Assembly (NCBI GenBank): GCA_038025085.1
Contig: CM076150.1
Coordinates: 1,490,501 to 1,554,500, forward strand
Origin: Tetragonia tetragonoides
Lineage: Eukaryota > Streptophyta > Magnoliopsida > Caryophyllales > Aizoaceae
DNA length: 64,000 bases
Direction: 5' to 3'
The notes under the pieces were generated by a model. That model worked only from the letters and a program-made list of their open reading frames with translations, was not told the origin of the DNA and did no database searches. The position numbers were made by a program, and so were the translations under genes. Positions 35,400 through 46,752 of this stretch are shown here, in pieces (position 1 is the stretch's first letter; every line of letters begins with the position of its first letter).

Positions 35400-38300
35400 A
35401 TGACAGATGAGACAACTGAAATGCTAGAACTCCCACCTCAAGTTGGTCCCCTTCATGCATTTGTGACGGCCTGCATAATCCAAAAAACAAGTTCACAAAC
35501 ACGAATTTGCTTTCAATTTTTCTATAATTGGCTTTTCGCACTGCACCTTTATCAGAAGAACATAAGATGAAAAACCTTACTTGCACTGAACCACAAGAGT
35601 AGGCTTCAAAGCCTTGGGCCCATTTCAAATGCCTCTGTTGTGTTTGGAAACCTGTGTAATGCAAAAATGATTCACATCAAATACCAAAATGAACAAAAAC
35701 AGTTCTAAAGAAAAATAAAATAAAAAAACTTGGTCCGTATATATCAATTAGCCTAAGATTCTTTCCTCTGTACATTGTTAATAAAAATTCTGTTCCACCA
35801 ACAATTTAGTTGATTTGTAAACTAAGGACATCATAAATTCCCAAATAGCTAAGCCAGCAAAATCCTTTTGAGATAGACATAATAACAAATTAAAGAAACG
35901 ATGATCATCTAGAGTTCACTAAAAAAAAAGGATTGCTTATAGAATTCTGCCTAACTATACAACATGATTGATGAGAAATAGTGCTTCACAGAATTTCAGC
36001 CCATGCCTATTTGTAATATGAATACACTAGTACACATTAACAATATCACAGTCAATCAATGGCATATGTATGATTATTTTCAACTCTATTTCAATAAATT
36101 GCCTACATAGAGAAGAAGGGAAAAGTCAAAGTCTTCATTAATTTACATAACATTATTTCACCCCTAGTCCCCACTGATAAACTCAAGCACGAATTGCTCA
36201 CATAACAAATCCTAGAGCCTAGAAATAGTAACCAACTAAGGAGAAAGAAGACCCCCTACGCAAATGGAAATTGAATCCTTTTCAATCACAGACCCTACAA
36301 TCCTTTATATATGCTACCTATATACAAATTTGACGACTGGAAGGGTTTGGTGATCATATGGATGTGAGATAATCATTTAGACATAAGTTTAAGGAGGCAT
36401 TCAAGATGCTTTATTGGTTCTGACATAGTGGCACTTACCATAGAGATAAGAGTGAATGACAAAGCCCATTACAAGCTACAACAAGAAGGGCATATATTTT
36501 GTTTGCCAACTAACTTTACCATATCTAGAAATACTAACTAAGCAACTGCTATTTGTATGTCATACACATATCATGACATCACACATGCATATACCCAAAT
36601 CCAAGCAGCGGGAAACTAATGTTTAGTGTTTCTTTTTCAGGGACACCGGACATCACAAAATAAAATGCACATTTATAATAAATAAATAAAATGAACATTT
36701 ATATTTGCCCTCTTTAACAAATAGCCAATCAGAACCATATAAATAGCTTAACAACAACCAACTTTCCTCATCAATCTGTAGATTCAATAATTCGCTACTC
36801 TAAACAGATACATGTTAGTCCTGCAACACACCAATAGGAAAGGAAAAGAAATTTACCTGCACAAAATATGGCCTTGTGCCCATTGATTCTATACATTGCA
36901 GCAAATACTTTCAAGTTAACAACAACATTTAAGAAATTAACAAAAGAATCACTCAAGGTTAAGGATAAATGGGTGGTCTTATCTGGCATTACATTGGCCT
37001 TGCTTTATTCTCTGTGACATTCTAAAATAATAGTGCATCGTGCTTTCATTGCCAAGCCCAGAGGTATATCAACAGGAGACCAAAAGACCACTTGAGCTAG
37101 GAACACAGAAACCAGGATGGAGGCGAAGATGGTTAAGTTAATTAATGGAGAAAGACACAACATTAAGTAATAAAAAAGCCATTTCAAGTTCATTTCTAGC
37201 ATAAAAGTCCTGGATTATAATCTTTAAAGAGAACTTGTACTTGCAAGTGCTGTGTCTTAAGCCTATCCAGGAAACTCAGCCCAGAAATGCTAGAGATTAA
37301 AGAGACTTTCAAGATGGTGCGGACACTTACGACAAAGATAGAGTTAATTAATTGTGACTAAAGGCACAAGGAGGTGGAGATGTAGACTCTGGAGTATATT
37401 TGGGGGAAGTTGTCATGGAAAATAATCTATAATACACATTCTTAAGAACATTTCTTCATAGTGAGCAGAAAAATTCACATGATTCATATCAACAAGCAAC
37501 TTGCTATTTGTATGTCATACAAATGTGATGACATTACACAGGCACATAACCAAATCCAAGCCCCAGGAAACTTGTGTTCAATGTTTCTTTGTCTGGCACA
37601 TCACAAAATAAGATGCACATTTATAACAAAAAGAAATAAACTAAACATTTATGTTTGCACTCATTAACAAATAGCCAACCAGAACCATCTAATTAGTAAA
37701 GGATAGCAACAAGCAAAGTTTCTCATAAATTTGCAGATCGAAGAATTCACTGCTCTAAACAGTCATAGATGTTAGCCCTGCAACAACACACCAACAGGAA
37801 AGAAAATGAAAATTACATGCACTAATATTGTCGGTTGCCCATTGATCCTACACATTGCAACAGATATTATCAAGTTAAAATCAACTTATAATAAATTTAA
37901 CAATAGAATCATCTTTATGCTTCAAGTTTGTTATTCCAGTAATTGGAAGTTCTCTAAAGTCTTTTTTGTACTGCACGAGACGAAATACAATAACAATAAA
38001 ACCAAAAAAGGTAAGAGAAGAGAAAGAAAGGAATCAAAAAAAGATGAGGAAGTATTGGCTATCCTATAATCAAATGTTTAAGACTCCAGAATCAGATTCA
38101 TGAGTTAAGAGGAACTAATAATTTTTAACACCTCTTTGGTGCCTGCCTAGAAAATTAGCAAAGTATCAAAGCCCAAAAGCCAAAAAGAGTGAAGCTGATC
38201 AGTTCACTGCCATGATAACAATAATCAACAAAATCCTCTTAGATATCTACTTCTATCTCTTCCAAAAACCCATCGACAGTATCATCATCTTTTCCAGTCA

Positions 38301-38830
38301 TCTCAAGATTTCAAGGATACATAAGAATGAACACAACCCAACTACACGCAATACTATGAAGCCGCTGGTTTCATTCTTTCTCAAGCTAAATCTTAGACCA
38401 CTGAATTTGTCAAAAATAAGCCTTTAATTTTGCTTAACTGGTATGTAAAAGACCCTAACTTACCTCTGTTCTTCTGAATCCTCTGATGTCGTTCCAGTTG
38501 AGACCCAGAAGTGCACACATCCTCCTTCTGATGCCCATATGAAACGAAACGCCAAAATCAGCGCTTAAAGAGTCAATTGGCCAAAAAAAAAAACAAAAAT
38601 CAGCCCCACATGACCAAATAAGTGAAACGAAAATCAAGCTTATAAAGTCGATCAGCCAAAAACCGAAAATCAGCCACAAAAGACATGAAAAATAGCCCCA
38701 AAACATGTGCAAATTGTCACAAAACGCAAAAACTAAAGAAAAAATCAAGTAGCACAATCAATTTGCAGTAAAGAGAATGGGAGAAAGAGAGAACCTCCAT
38801 ATCAAATTCCACGAAGATCAGTTGTTCCAT
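35400..38830 (-). pseudogene. Possible multi-exon gene fragments carried by the CACTA element
   Basis: On the minus strand, short protein-like segments end at good donors: MEQLIFVEFDME near 38830-38796, an exon-like block at about 38540-38466 ending CAGAG|GTAAGT, RINGHKAIFCAG ending |GTAAAT near 36858, and FQTQQRHLKWAQGFEAYSCG near 35645 followed by GTAAGG. I cannot assemble one convincing protein or name a family. It may be a captured host gene or a decayed element gene. Confidence 0.3.
36542..37880. repeat. Tandem duplication (about 380 bp similar, 0.95 kb apart) in CACTA element
   Basis: 36542-36920 and 37495-37880 share, in order, CTATTTGTATGTCATAC, CCAAATCCAAGC, TGCACATTTATAA, AACAAATAGCCAA and GCCCATTGAT, with scattered differences. 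The second copy has lost the donor-like site seen in the first. Confidence 0.8.
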
Positions 38831-39232
38831 GACCAATTCTTCACTAGTTCGATGAACGCTTGGAGTATCACAAGATCGGGAGAGAGAGAGAGAGAGAGAG
38901 CAAAGGCCTTGAGCAGTTAAACCTAATTACGACTAGGTCTTTGGGCTTCTCTCGACTTCTTTATATTTTTTTCTTTTTATTATTTTGTTGATCAAAACGA
39001 GGCGCGTTACCAGTTGTCGCTGGCGCACTTGAAATTCTAATTTTGGAAGCTTTGTCTATCTAATTTCAGAGACACGTGTGTAGAAAACTTGTCAATTTAT
39101 TTTCCGCGTATGCAAAGCGTGGAAAAACTCTGTTATTTTAGCCACACTTCTATAAGTGTGGAAAAAAAAGTGTCATTTATTAGCAAATTTATTGTAGTGT
39201 AATTATAGAAAATATTGGGGTATCACAAGATA

Positions 39233-39517
39233 TCCAGCAGCCTATGTTTTGATTCTAGCTGTGATTTTCTCAATAAGCATCTTGCATTGAGCAACTTGCA
39301 GTTTCTTAGTTGACAAATGCACACCCAAATACTTCACATGTAGCTCTCCCACTGAATAGCCAAGCACATCCAAAATAAGAGACCTCTCCTGATTACTCAC
39401 ACCTCCAAAATACACTTGGCTTTTATCTAGATTAGTTTTTAAACCAAAAGCTTGAGAAACGTGAGTGAATTTATCTTGCAAGCATCTAATTAATAGACAC
39501 TGCATTACCCCTTGCAA
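39233..39517 (-). pseudogene. LINE relic, 5' piece of reverse transcriptase C-terminal region
   Basis: Minus-strand frame includes FGLKTNLDKSQVYFGGV and VKYLGVHLSTKKL, typical of the segment after the RT catalytic core in plant LINEs, and ends KITARIKT followed by TAG where Trp is usual. It continues across the inserted LTR into 20929-19982. The 5' part of the LINE is missing. Confidence 0.85.
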
Positions 39518-40419
39518 ACAACAAATATATAATATAATTATTATTATTTATAGAATATCTTCATAATATGGTCAAGCAAAAAACTCATATGAGACGATCT
39601 CAATATGAAGCGCCTCAAATAAGCATGATGTCATACTAACATCATAGTTATTTATAGAGGTGACATTTCATATTGAGCCAACCTCATAAGAAATCATTGA
39701 TAATCAAGCATGTACGTACTCAGAGTCTAAAGTTGATATTACTTTTATTTATTTATGGTCAACGTTTTATATTTCTCTATTTATAATATATAAGGGCAAT
39801 ATTCCCTACAAATTTTCAAAGTTCTCATGCAACCAATGGACATACACAATCAAACATCTTTTCAATTCATTGTCAGTTTAGTCACATGCATATCAATTAA
39901 TCTCATCACCATATATACTAAGAAAACTCTTTAATTAACAATGAAGAATCCCACTTTGCACAATACCAGATATGTTTATATATCTCTATTTTTACATACA
40001 CCAAAAGGAACAACTAATAAGTAACTCACAAAATTCATCATGTCCACTCTTTAATCCCCACTAGCATGAAAAACTAAACTACTATTAGTGTCAAAACACA
40101 AAAGTTGTAAAATCCACTAAATATTTTATGCTTTGCCTAATGCAAGACATAGCTAGCACCTGAATTAAGTAATACAGGATAAAAGAACTACTTTGCTTTT
40201 GAGGCATTTAGATGCCTTTTAATTCCGTGTGCATTAACCTTCACCAGTTGATGTAATGCGAGAACAGATTCTAAAGTACGTAGTACGAGTTACTTGGCAT
40301 TTCATCGAAGTAGTATAAATTAGACCATTCTATAGCCTGGCAATGGACCAAATTATATATCCTGATTTGTTTGTTAGTGCTATATAGAACATCATAATCT
40401 TCTATTGCTCTAGGGAGAT
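39518..40419. other. Spacer upstream of the LEA-like gene
   Basis: AT-rich, no coding sequence. Candidate TATA boxes for the downstream gene are AATTATATATCC near 40351 and CTATATAGA near 40380. The first gives a more plausible leader length. Confidence 0.4.
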
Positions 40420-41286
40420 ATGGCAAGGACCAACAAATTTCTTGCATTCGCCAATGGCGTTCTAGTGAGGTACGTACCGTCATACTACTACGTATCTATC
40501 TAAAAGTCGCTTTATATGAGTCTTTGTGTTTTTCTTGTCAGAATTTTAGTAATCAAGACTCTACATAAGTAGTGGATGATAGTTAAAAGTAGCGTATTAT
40601 TCTTGTCAACAACATAAAACCTAGCTTGCATTTATAAATAAGACGACATTCTGCTATATTCAATTAATGACTCTTACAACAATATTACTCTATAATTAGC
40701 ATGATCATAAATTTTTGTTGTGAATTTGGAGAGGATAGCACAATGGCGCATTCCCCACTCATTGTCAGTATTAAAATGTGATCGAGTCTCATTACCTAAA
40801 ACAGGATGGCTTCCTTGCAGTTCAAAAAGAAAAACAAAACTTTCCTAGATCACATTATTGTTATTTTTTTTCCTTTTTTACTCCTTATTGCAATCTCCAT
40901 GCAGGGGAGCTAATAGACATACAGCCACTCAACCTCACTACTCAATGACCCGCGGATTTGCAGCATCAGCTCAAGCAGCAGTAGTAGCAACAACAGAAGC
41001 GCAACACCAACATGACCATCATCAAGAGCCACCAAAACAACAACAACATATCAAACTACCTGCAGGTGTCAATGAAGATGATAGAAAAACCCGAGGGCGA
41101 ACCGAAACGAAGAAGATGGTGATGGACCTGAACTGGACTCCTCACGCAAGGACGGGTATCTACTACCCAGAAGGGCAAGACTGGGTGATGAATGATGTTC
41201 CAGATAACGCGGCTTATTTTGGATATGGACAGACTTATTGGCTTAGGAATATTGATGGGGTTGAAAACCCAGATCCTGATGTTTAA
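40420..41286 (+). CDS. Small LEA-like, probably organelle-targeted protein (143 aa, 2 exons)
   Basis: Exons 40420-40469 and 40905-41286, with GT-AG junctions (GTGAG|GTACGT and TGCAG|GGGAGC) and a frame that closes exactly. The N-terminus MARTNKFLAFANGVLVRGANR is basic and free of acidic residues, like a mitochondrial or plastid transit peptide. Residues 48-66 are His/Gln-rich and residues 68-87 are charged. The C-terminal part has WTPHARTGIYYPEG (94-107), which recalls the W-x-P-x-x-x-T-G-x-Y-x-P motif of stress-induced LEA_3 type proteins, then YWLRNIDGVENPDPDV. Family members accumulate in drought or senescence, but the exact subfamily is not certain. The 50-nt first exon decides the start; without it the second exon would appear to begin in intron sequence. 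Confidence 0.8.
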
Positions 41287-41529
41287 TTATTCCTTAACTA
41301 ATTCTCCTGATCATTATTAATATCACCGTTTAATAATTAATATATAGGAATTGTTATCATGTGAGTAATTGGGATACTTTGATACTACTTTAATCAATAA
41401 CTAATTAACATAGTAACATGCACTTATGTAAAAGCTGCAGAAGGCTTTAGCACCAAAAAAAATGTACTTTGAATTAAGGATTAGTATGCAATGGATACTG
41501 ATGATTAATAATAGTAATGATAAAATTGT

Positions 41530-41535
41530 AATAAA
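41530..41535 (+). terminator. Possible poly(A) signal of the LEA-like gene
   Basis: AATAAA about 245 bp after the stop codon. Plant poly(A) signals are loose, so this is only positional. Confidence 0.3.
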
Positions 41536-41577
41536 GATAATTTGTCTATGGATTTGGTGGAGACTAGTGGTCACTAT

Positions 41578-41859
41578 GGTTCTGTTTGATTCACCTTATT
41601 AATTTACCTTAAATTCAGTTCAATCCAGTTCTGTTTAGTTTAGTTCATGTGTAACTTTATAACTCATATAACTTTTTATTGCGAAATAATTTCATGATGA
41701 TAATTATGTCACCGGAAAGATCTCAATGCATACTTTCAAATGAGTCCATTGACTGTGTTTGGACGAATTTTAAATGGTTAACAATTAAGTTTAAAAAATC
41801 AATTTAGTTCAGTTTAGTTTATTTCAGTTCATTTCAATTCAGATGAATCAAATGGATCC
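41578..41859. mobile_element. Tourist-like MITE (282 bp), GTTTGATTCA ends
   Basis: Ends GGTTCTGTTTGATTCA and, inverted, GGATCCATTTGATTCA, flanked by TAT at 41575-41577 and 41860-41862. The interior has repeated TTCAGTTTAG motifs. A 3-bp site fits a PIF/Harbinger-like element, though TAT is not the standard TWA. Confidence 0.65.
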
Positions 41860-42312
41860 TATATCGGAATTGATATACATCTTTGTCGAGCGATCACCTA
41901 ACTCAAAATTTCATATTATCTTGTTTAATTTTCATTTGCATTTTTAGAGATTTTTTGGTATGACATTTATATTTTATAGGCACTCTCATCCATTGATAAA
42001 GGTTGAGAATTAAAAAAAAAAAAAGAAAAAAAAAACTCATGTTGCTTGAGAGTTTAAAAAAGTACATATGTTGAGGGTTTAATTATTGTGGATGGAGTAA
42101 TTACTTGTTAGGAACACGTTACACTTTAGCTAGTTAATTCTGTGCAGACAAAATTAATAATGACCCAAAGAATTCAGAGTGAACTTGCGTGTAGTACTCA
42201 AATAGAAATCTTCTCTTTGATCTTTTTTTTTTTGTTCTTGGTTCGATTTCTTCCACCTCGCCCCTTGTCAAAAACGTAAATGGAAGGAAAAAACGAAATC
42301 AACAGAATAAAT

Positions 42313-42620
42313 GTAGAGCATGTCTGGCCTATCTTGTGAGTATCTTCTACTTTTCTCCTATTTTCCCTCACAAATCTCCCACTCCACCTCTTTCTCATTC
42401 CCATTTTTAACTTCCTAAAAGCATAAAACACCGCATTACGATCCACTAAAGGCCCCAAAAGTAAAAGAATCAAATTTGATATTCTACTTTTGGGCATTCC
42501 ATGGGGTATTTTGGGCTTCTTAGAAGTTAAAAATGCAATAAGAATGAGGTGGAGAAGGATATTTATCAAGAAAAGTAGAAGTAAAAGTAGAAGCAACTTA
42601 TAAGTTCGGCCAAACACTAC
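42313..42620. mobile_element. MITE with TTTGGCC-type ends
   Basis: The left end GTAGAGCATGTCTGGCC and the inverted right end GTAGTGTTTGGCC both run into a shared CTTCTACTTTT. The interior is non-coding, although a leucine-rich minus-strand frame runs through it. No clean duplication was found. Confidence 0.55.
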
Positions 42621-42710
42621 CTTAGAAATGTGGTTCCAACTTCTACCACCTTGCCCCTAATCATAGATTTTGCTTTGGGTTGAAAAGTGATATGGTTACT
42701 TATTGACTTA

Positions 42711-42998
42711 GACTCTGTTCTTTTCAACTGGAAAAACTTAAACTGACTTTAACCGAATTAATTTGTTAACGTGACTTTTAGCCATTAAAACTTATCCAAA
42801 TAGCATAATTAATATTGAACTCATTTGAAAGTATGCATGGTATAAAATTTTTCTAATAACATAAGTATCATCATGAATTTATTTTTGAATAAAAGATTAT
42901 CTGAGTTAAATATTTCACATGAATTACATTGAACTGGACTAAATTGAATTCATCGAACTGAACTGAAATTAAGTAAAATTAAGCTGAAAAACAAAGCC
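42711..42998. mobile_element. Tourist-type MITE (288 bp)
   Basis: Ends GACTCTGTTCTTTTCA and, inverted, GGCTTTGTTTTTCAG. It is flanked by TTA at 42708-42710 and 42999-43001, the 3-bp TWA duplication of PIF/Harbinger elements. It lies about 260 bp upstream of the protease TATA box. Confidence 0.8.
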
Positions 42999-43256
42999 TT
43001 ATTGTGATGATATCACGTGGAGGGAGAAGTAACTTCAGCCAAACTTAAAGCAATGGGCAAATGCCAATGTAAGTTTTATTCACTCATTTCCATAGTGAAA
43101 ATGTGAAATACAACCAAAGAATGATCCACATACACAAGTAATCAATAACAATCCATATTGGGTTGATATGCCACATCAAGTGTGATGCACACGAGCCATT
43201 ACATGCTTTTTACCCCTCTCTTTGGATTACGTAGCTTAACTGACCCTTGATAACAT

Positions 43257-43265
43257 TATATATAA
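43257..43265 (+). promoter_or_regulatory. TATA box of the aspartic protease gene
   Basis: TATATATAAAC lies about 60 bp upstream of ATG 43319. With transcription starting about 30 bp downstream, the ATG at 43280 would be outside the mRNA, which supports 43319 as the start. Confidence 0.6.
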
Positions 43266-43318
43266 ACCTTTGATTAGCTATGCAACTAGTTAGGTGTGTG
43301 AAAATTCAAACTATATCG

Positions 43319-45488
43319 ATGGCTAAACTCTTGTTGTTGCTCTCCCTACTTTCCTTTGTTTTGTGCAATCTATGTCAAACAATCTATACAAATGATCAAA
43401 AACATAATGGTTGGAGTATAAGATTGATTTTTCGTGATTCTCCAGAATCACCTTTTTATCAACCTAATATAACTATGGAGCAAATAATTGAGAGACATGT
43501 TCAAAGATCGAAATTCAGAGTTCTTAAATTAACTATGAACCTTAGCAACAACAATGGCTCCAAATCATCTTTATTTGGTGATGATCAATTCATTCGACCC
43601 TCGATTCGAAATTTTGGTCAGTTTAGTTATATGGTGCAAGTAGGGATTGGCACAACCAACAATCCTCCTTATCATTATGGTCCATATTACTTGGGACTCG
43701 ATACTGGTAAGTCAAAAACTTATATAAAATGGTATCACCGTAAGACGTTTGTTACATTTTGAACAAAATGTATCATTTTTGGACTAAAAAATATCAAAAT
43801 GATGTTACTTATCAGCTTTTTGGGAAAAAAAAAGTATTACTTTTGATTATTATCTTTCCAAGAGACAATCTCACACAATGCTTTATGTACAGGTAGCGGT
43901 TTCATTTGGACACAATGTCAAGGGTGCAACCCTTGTTTCCAACAAAGAGACCCCGTTTTCCCTATGACTCAATCTCATACTTACTTCCGATTACCTTGCC
44001 ATGAGTGTCCTTTTGGCACAACATGTCAACAGGATCAAGATCATTGCACTTTTGATTTGCCATATTGGAAAGGTCCCCATGTACGAGGAGCTTTAGCAAC
44101 AGAGACTTTCACATTGGAAACGATAGATGGCCAATTTCAAAAAGTCCCCAATATAGTTTTCGGTTGCGTGTTTTGGAGTCAAAACATTAATCTTGGTATG
44201 TAAATCATGCTCACCTTTTTTTTTTCCTCATGATCATATATCAAGACTGCATAGTTGTTTTTTTTTATTTGTAGTAAATCTGCCCCAAGCCTTTTTTTCT
44301 CGTTTTTTTTTTATATGGTCAATACACAAAAACTTGTATAAACGGACTTAACTTAACTTCAGGTGAGTTGAAAATCACTTTTAGTGAAACAACGATCACT
44401 CACTATTTATGATAATTGATACCTATATTTCAAATAGTGACCCCATGACCCATATTTCAATAAGTCGGTATCATGCAAGACTTGCTCATATTCAATAACA
44501 TGATGGAACTTTGAAAGAGATCAAATACATTGGTACCATGAGTGTTATTCTATAAGCAGCATGCGAGCAAACAAAAACTTTTTATCAAGTTAAAATATAT
44601 CTTCGTTTCATATTATTTACAACCATATCTCCCGTATTGATTTATTTAGTCTACCATGCCAAACATGTAAAATGATGAAATGTTGACAAATGAGTGTATT
44701 AAGTAATGATCTAATGTATTGTAATTCTTATGTCTACAACATATATTATATGTACAGGTCCCACAAATGTCGAAAGTGGTATTTTCAGTATGGATAACAG
44801 TGATTTCCGTTTCGTTCATCAAATGAACGACATCACTCAAGGGAAATTTTCATATTGCCTTAAACCATTGGACGACAAAGTTGATCGTACTCCTATGTAC
44901 CTACGCTTTGGAAATGATATACCACGTCGTAGATCGCAGTATAAGAACTGGCGTAAAACACCTATCCTGGAAAATATAGGTCATAATAGTAACTACTACT
45001 TAGAACTCCTTGGCCTTAGTGTTGGACCAAGGCGTCTGTTACTTACCAACAATGTTCTTCGTAGGAAGGAAGATGGATCTGGCGAAACCATCATAGATGC
45101 AGGAACTGGTACAAGTTATATAATAGATGCAGCTTTTAACTACTTCCAAGAAGTCTTTGTGGAAACCATTGCGCTCCATAATGAATACCTTAGGAGGGTT
45201 AATTCACCTTCGCAAAGCTACCAGTTATGCTACGAGAATCTTATGCCAGCTAGACAACCTCATTTTCCTACAATTACATATCATTTTGCAAATGACGCAA
45301 ATTTAGTAGTACAACCATCAACATTCATGACAGAGTTGAATACTTCTCCGTATCCATTGCATTGTTTGGTGATCCAATCGGGACCATTTACTATCGTGGG
45401 AGCACTGCAACATGTTAACCATCGTTTCATCTATGATACTGTAGAATCTGAGTTGCATTTTGTTGCGCAGGAGTGCACTCGTAATTAG
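43319..45488 (+). CDS. Nepenthesin-like (A1 family) aspartic protease, 473 aa, 3 exons
   Basis: Exons 43319-43706, 43893-44195 and 44758-45488, GT-AG junctions, phases closing to 474 codons. The start is MAKLLLLLSLLSFVLC, a clear secretory signal peptide. A prosegment-like IRLIFRDSPESPFYQ follows. The first catalytic motif LDTGS (Asp128) is split by intron 1. Next come WTQCQGCNPCF, the TETFTLE and VFGC region, and FSYCLKP. The second catalytic motif is IIDAGT (Asp344), and a FTIVGALQHVNHRFIYD C-terminal motif closes the fold. Such enzymes are secreted or vacuolar and many act in defence or development. Odd points: the second motif is DAG rather than DSG or DTG, and the usual GLLGLGRGPLS stretch is poorly conserved (SGIFSMDNSDF), so activity may be altered. 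Specific substrate unknown. Confidence 0.85.
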
Positions 45489-45588
45489 CATACATATTAC
45501 AATGTACCTATGGAATGTGTATGGATGCTTGTAAAATTAGTTTTTAGTTTGGCCTCTCTTAAATGTTAGTGCTTGATGAAGTTGGATC

Positions 45589-45594
45589 AATAAA
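45589..45594 (+). terminator. Poly(A) signal of the protease gene
   Basis: AATAAA about 100 bp after the stop codon, in a T-rich context. Confidence 0.5.
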
Positions 45595-45599
45595 CATAT

Positions 45600-46617
45600 A
45601 TCGTACATCTTTACTTTATGTAATGACAAGCACACATGAGTTTTTCCTATTACGATGTGACCTAATGGTGTAGGTGTATATGATTAATAATAACAATTAA
45701 CATGTCGTGTATTCACAGTCAGTTTTATTCAGAATTTCATCTAAAAAAAACACAATTAAAATAAAGAATCAAACTATCAGACCCCTTAATCAACATATGA
45801 GAGTGAGAGATAGAGAGGACTATGAATTGATATCAGAGAGAAACATACTATAAACTTTCAGTTAGGTTGAGAACAGTGACATATACATTTATAACGTCGT
45901 TTACCCCAACATTACTTTTATACCTGTTGGAAATAGGGGTGTTTTTAGACACAAACCAACTTTCTCCCTTTTTCTCGTTATTCTTTATTAAAATCTGATG
46001 GACATCCCCACCTCTAAATTCCCCATTGGTTACATAAATTGATGAGGGTCATTATTTGTTAATGCTCATCATGTTTATCACACTAACTTGATAAATGATA
46101 ACCAAAATGAAATCCCGAATGATTCAAAACTATCTGTCAATTTCCACAACAAAATCAAATTTATATAATGGTAATAGCGAGTTTGAATTTAAGCAAGCCA
46201 AGTCGAGTCATATAACACTTGTAAATTGTAACATGTTGTTGCGTTTTTTTATGTTTCATCACTTTGATAGCAAAAACCTTTGTCAATGGTCATCGTGTTT
46301 ATTATACTAACTTAATAAATGATTAACCAAATGAAACCCTCAAGCATTCAAAGCTATCAGTCAATTCCCACACCAAAATCCAATTTCTATAAGATAAGAT
46401 TCACAAAATCACATTAGTATAATACTTGTTATAAGTTGTAACATGGTGGTGATTTTTTTATGTTTCATTCATCATTTTGATAACGAAAACCTTTGAATGA
46501 AAACAACAAAACCCAAAGTGTCAAAAAAACCTTATCAAGATGAATGATGATGAATCAGAACACTAGAAATTAAATATTCTCCCCATTTGGAAGAACAAGA
46601 ACAAAAAGAAAGCGTTA
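45600..46617. other. Spacer between protease and RING gene
   Basis: Non-coding AT-rich DNA with a tandem duplication (listed separately). The short frame at 46095-46310 lies inside that duplication and is not supported. Confidence 0.5.
46060..46497. repeat. About 220-bp tandem duplication, two diverged copies
   Basis: 46060-46280 and 46285-46497 share in order ACTAACTTGATAAATGAT, CAAAATCAAATTT, TGTAACATG and TTTTTTATGTTTCAT followed by AAAACCTTTG. Differences are scattered, so the event is not recent. Confidence 0.75.
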
Positions 46618-46719
46618 ATGTTAAGACATGAAACCGATCACTTTCATATCTCTCTCTCTCCTCAAAACCCCCAAAAAGCTTTAGCTCTCTGTAGCTCAAA
46701 TTCTCAAAAACCCATCACT

Positions 46720-46746
<27 letters not shown>
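46720..46746. repeat. (CT)n microsatellite in the RING gene leader
   Basis: About 13 CT units end just before the ATG at 46753. CT-rich leaders are common in plant 5' UTRs. Confidence 0.9.
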
Positions 46747-46750
<4 letters not shown>

Positions 46751-46752
46751 TG

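Larger units (their letters stand above)
34583..39199. mobile_element. CACTA-type element, 4.6 kb, with exon-like internal sequence
   Basis: Ends CACTACAACAAAAATGCTA and, inverted, CACTACAATAAATTTGCTA match at most positions. The duplication TAA is at 34580-34582 and 39200-39202. Subterminal motifs AGCGTGGAAAA or complement occur at both ends (34640-34780 and 39110-39170). No CACTA transposase domain was recognised. The interior carries a tandem duplication and several short minus-strand segments bounded by splice-like signals. Confidence 0.85.
20935..39227. mobile_element. Solo-LTR-like element, copy B, carrying nested insertions
   Basis: Starts TGTAACACCCC and ends GGGGTATCACA like copy A, in the same orientation. 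It is flanked by AAATA (20930-20934) and AGATA (39228-39232), a 5-bp duplication with one difference. Deleting the element and one flank rejoins a LINE reading frame. The LTR's own sequence lies at 20935-21543, 24117-24629, 31940-32947, 34141-34582 and 39203-39227, about 2.6 kb in all. The rest is younger elements inserted into it. Confidence 0.85.

Noticed and set aside
1773..39227. Reading copies A and B as the two LTRs of one 37-kb retrotransposon
   Set aside because: Copy B alone is flanked by a 5-bp duplication and its removal rejoins a LINE frame, so it is an independent insertion. No gag-pol of such an element lies between.
42198..42617. 139-codon leucine-rich frame on the minus strand
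   Set aside because: It lies mostly within a MITE-like inverted-repeat unit and has biased composition with no domain.
43280..43318. Upstream ATG at 43280 as the protease start
   Set aside because: It is only about 15-20 bp from the TATA box, so it would lie before the transcription start. The next ATG gives a clean signal peptide.
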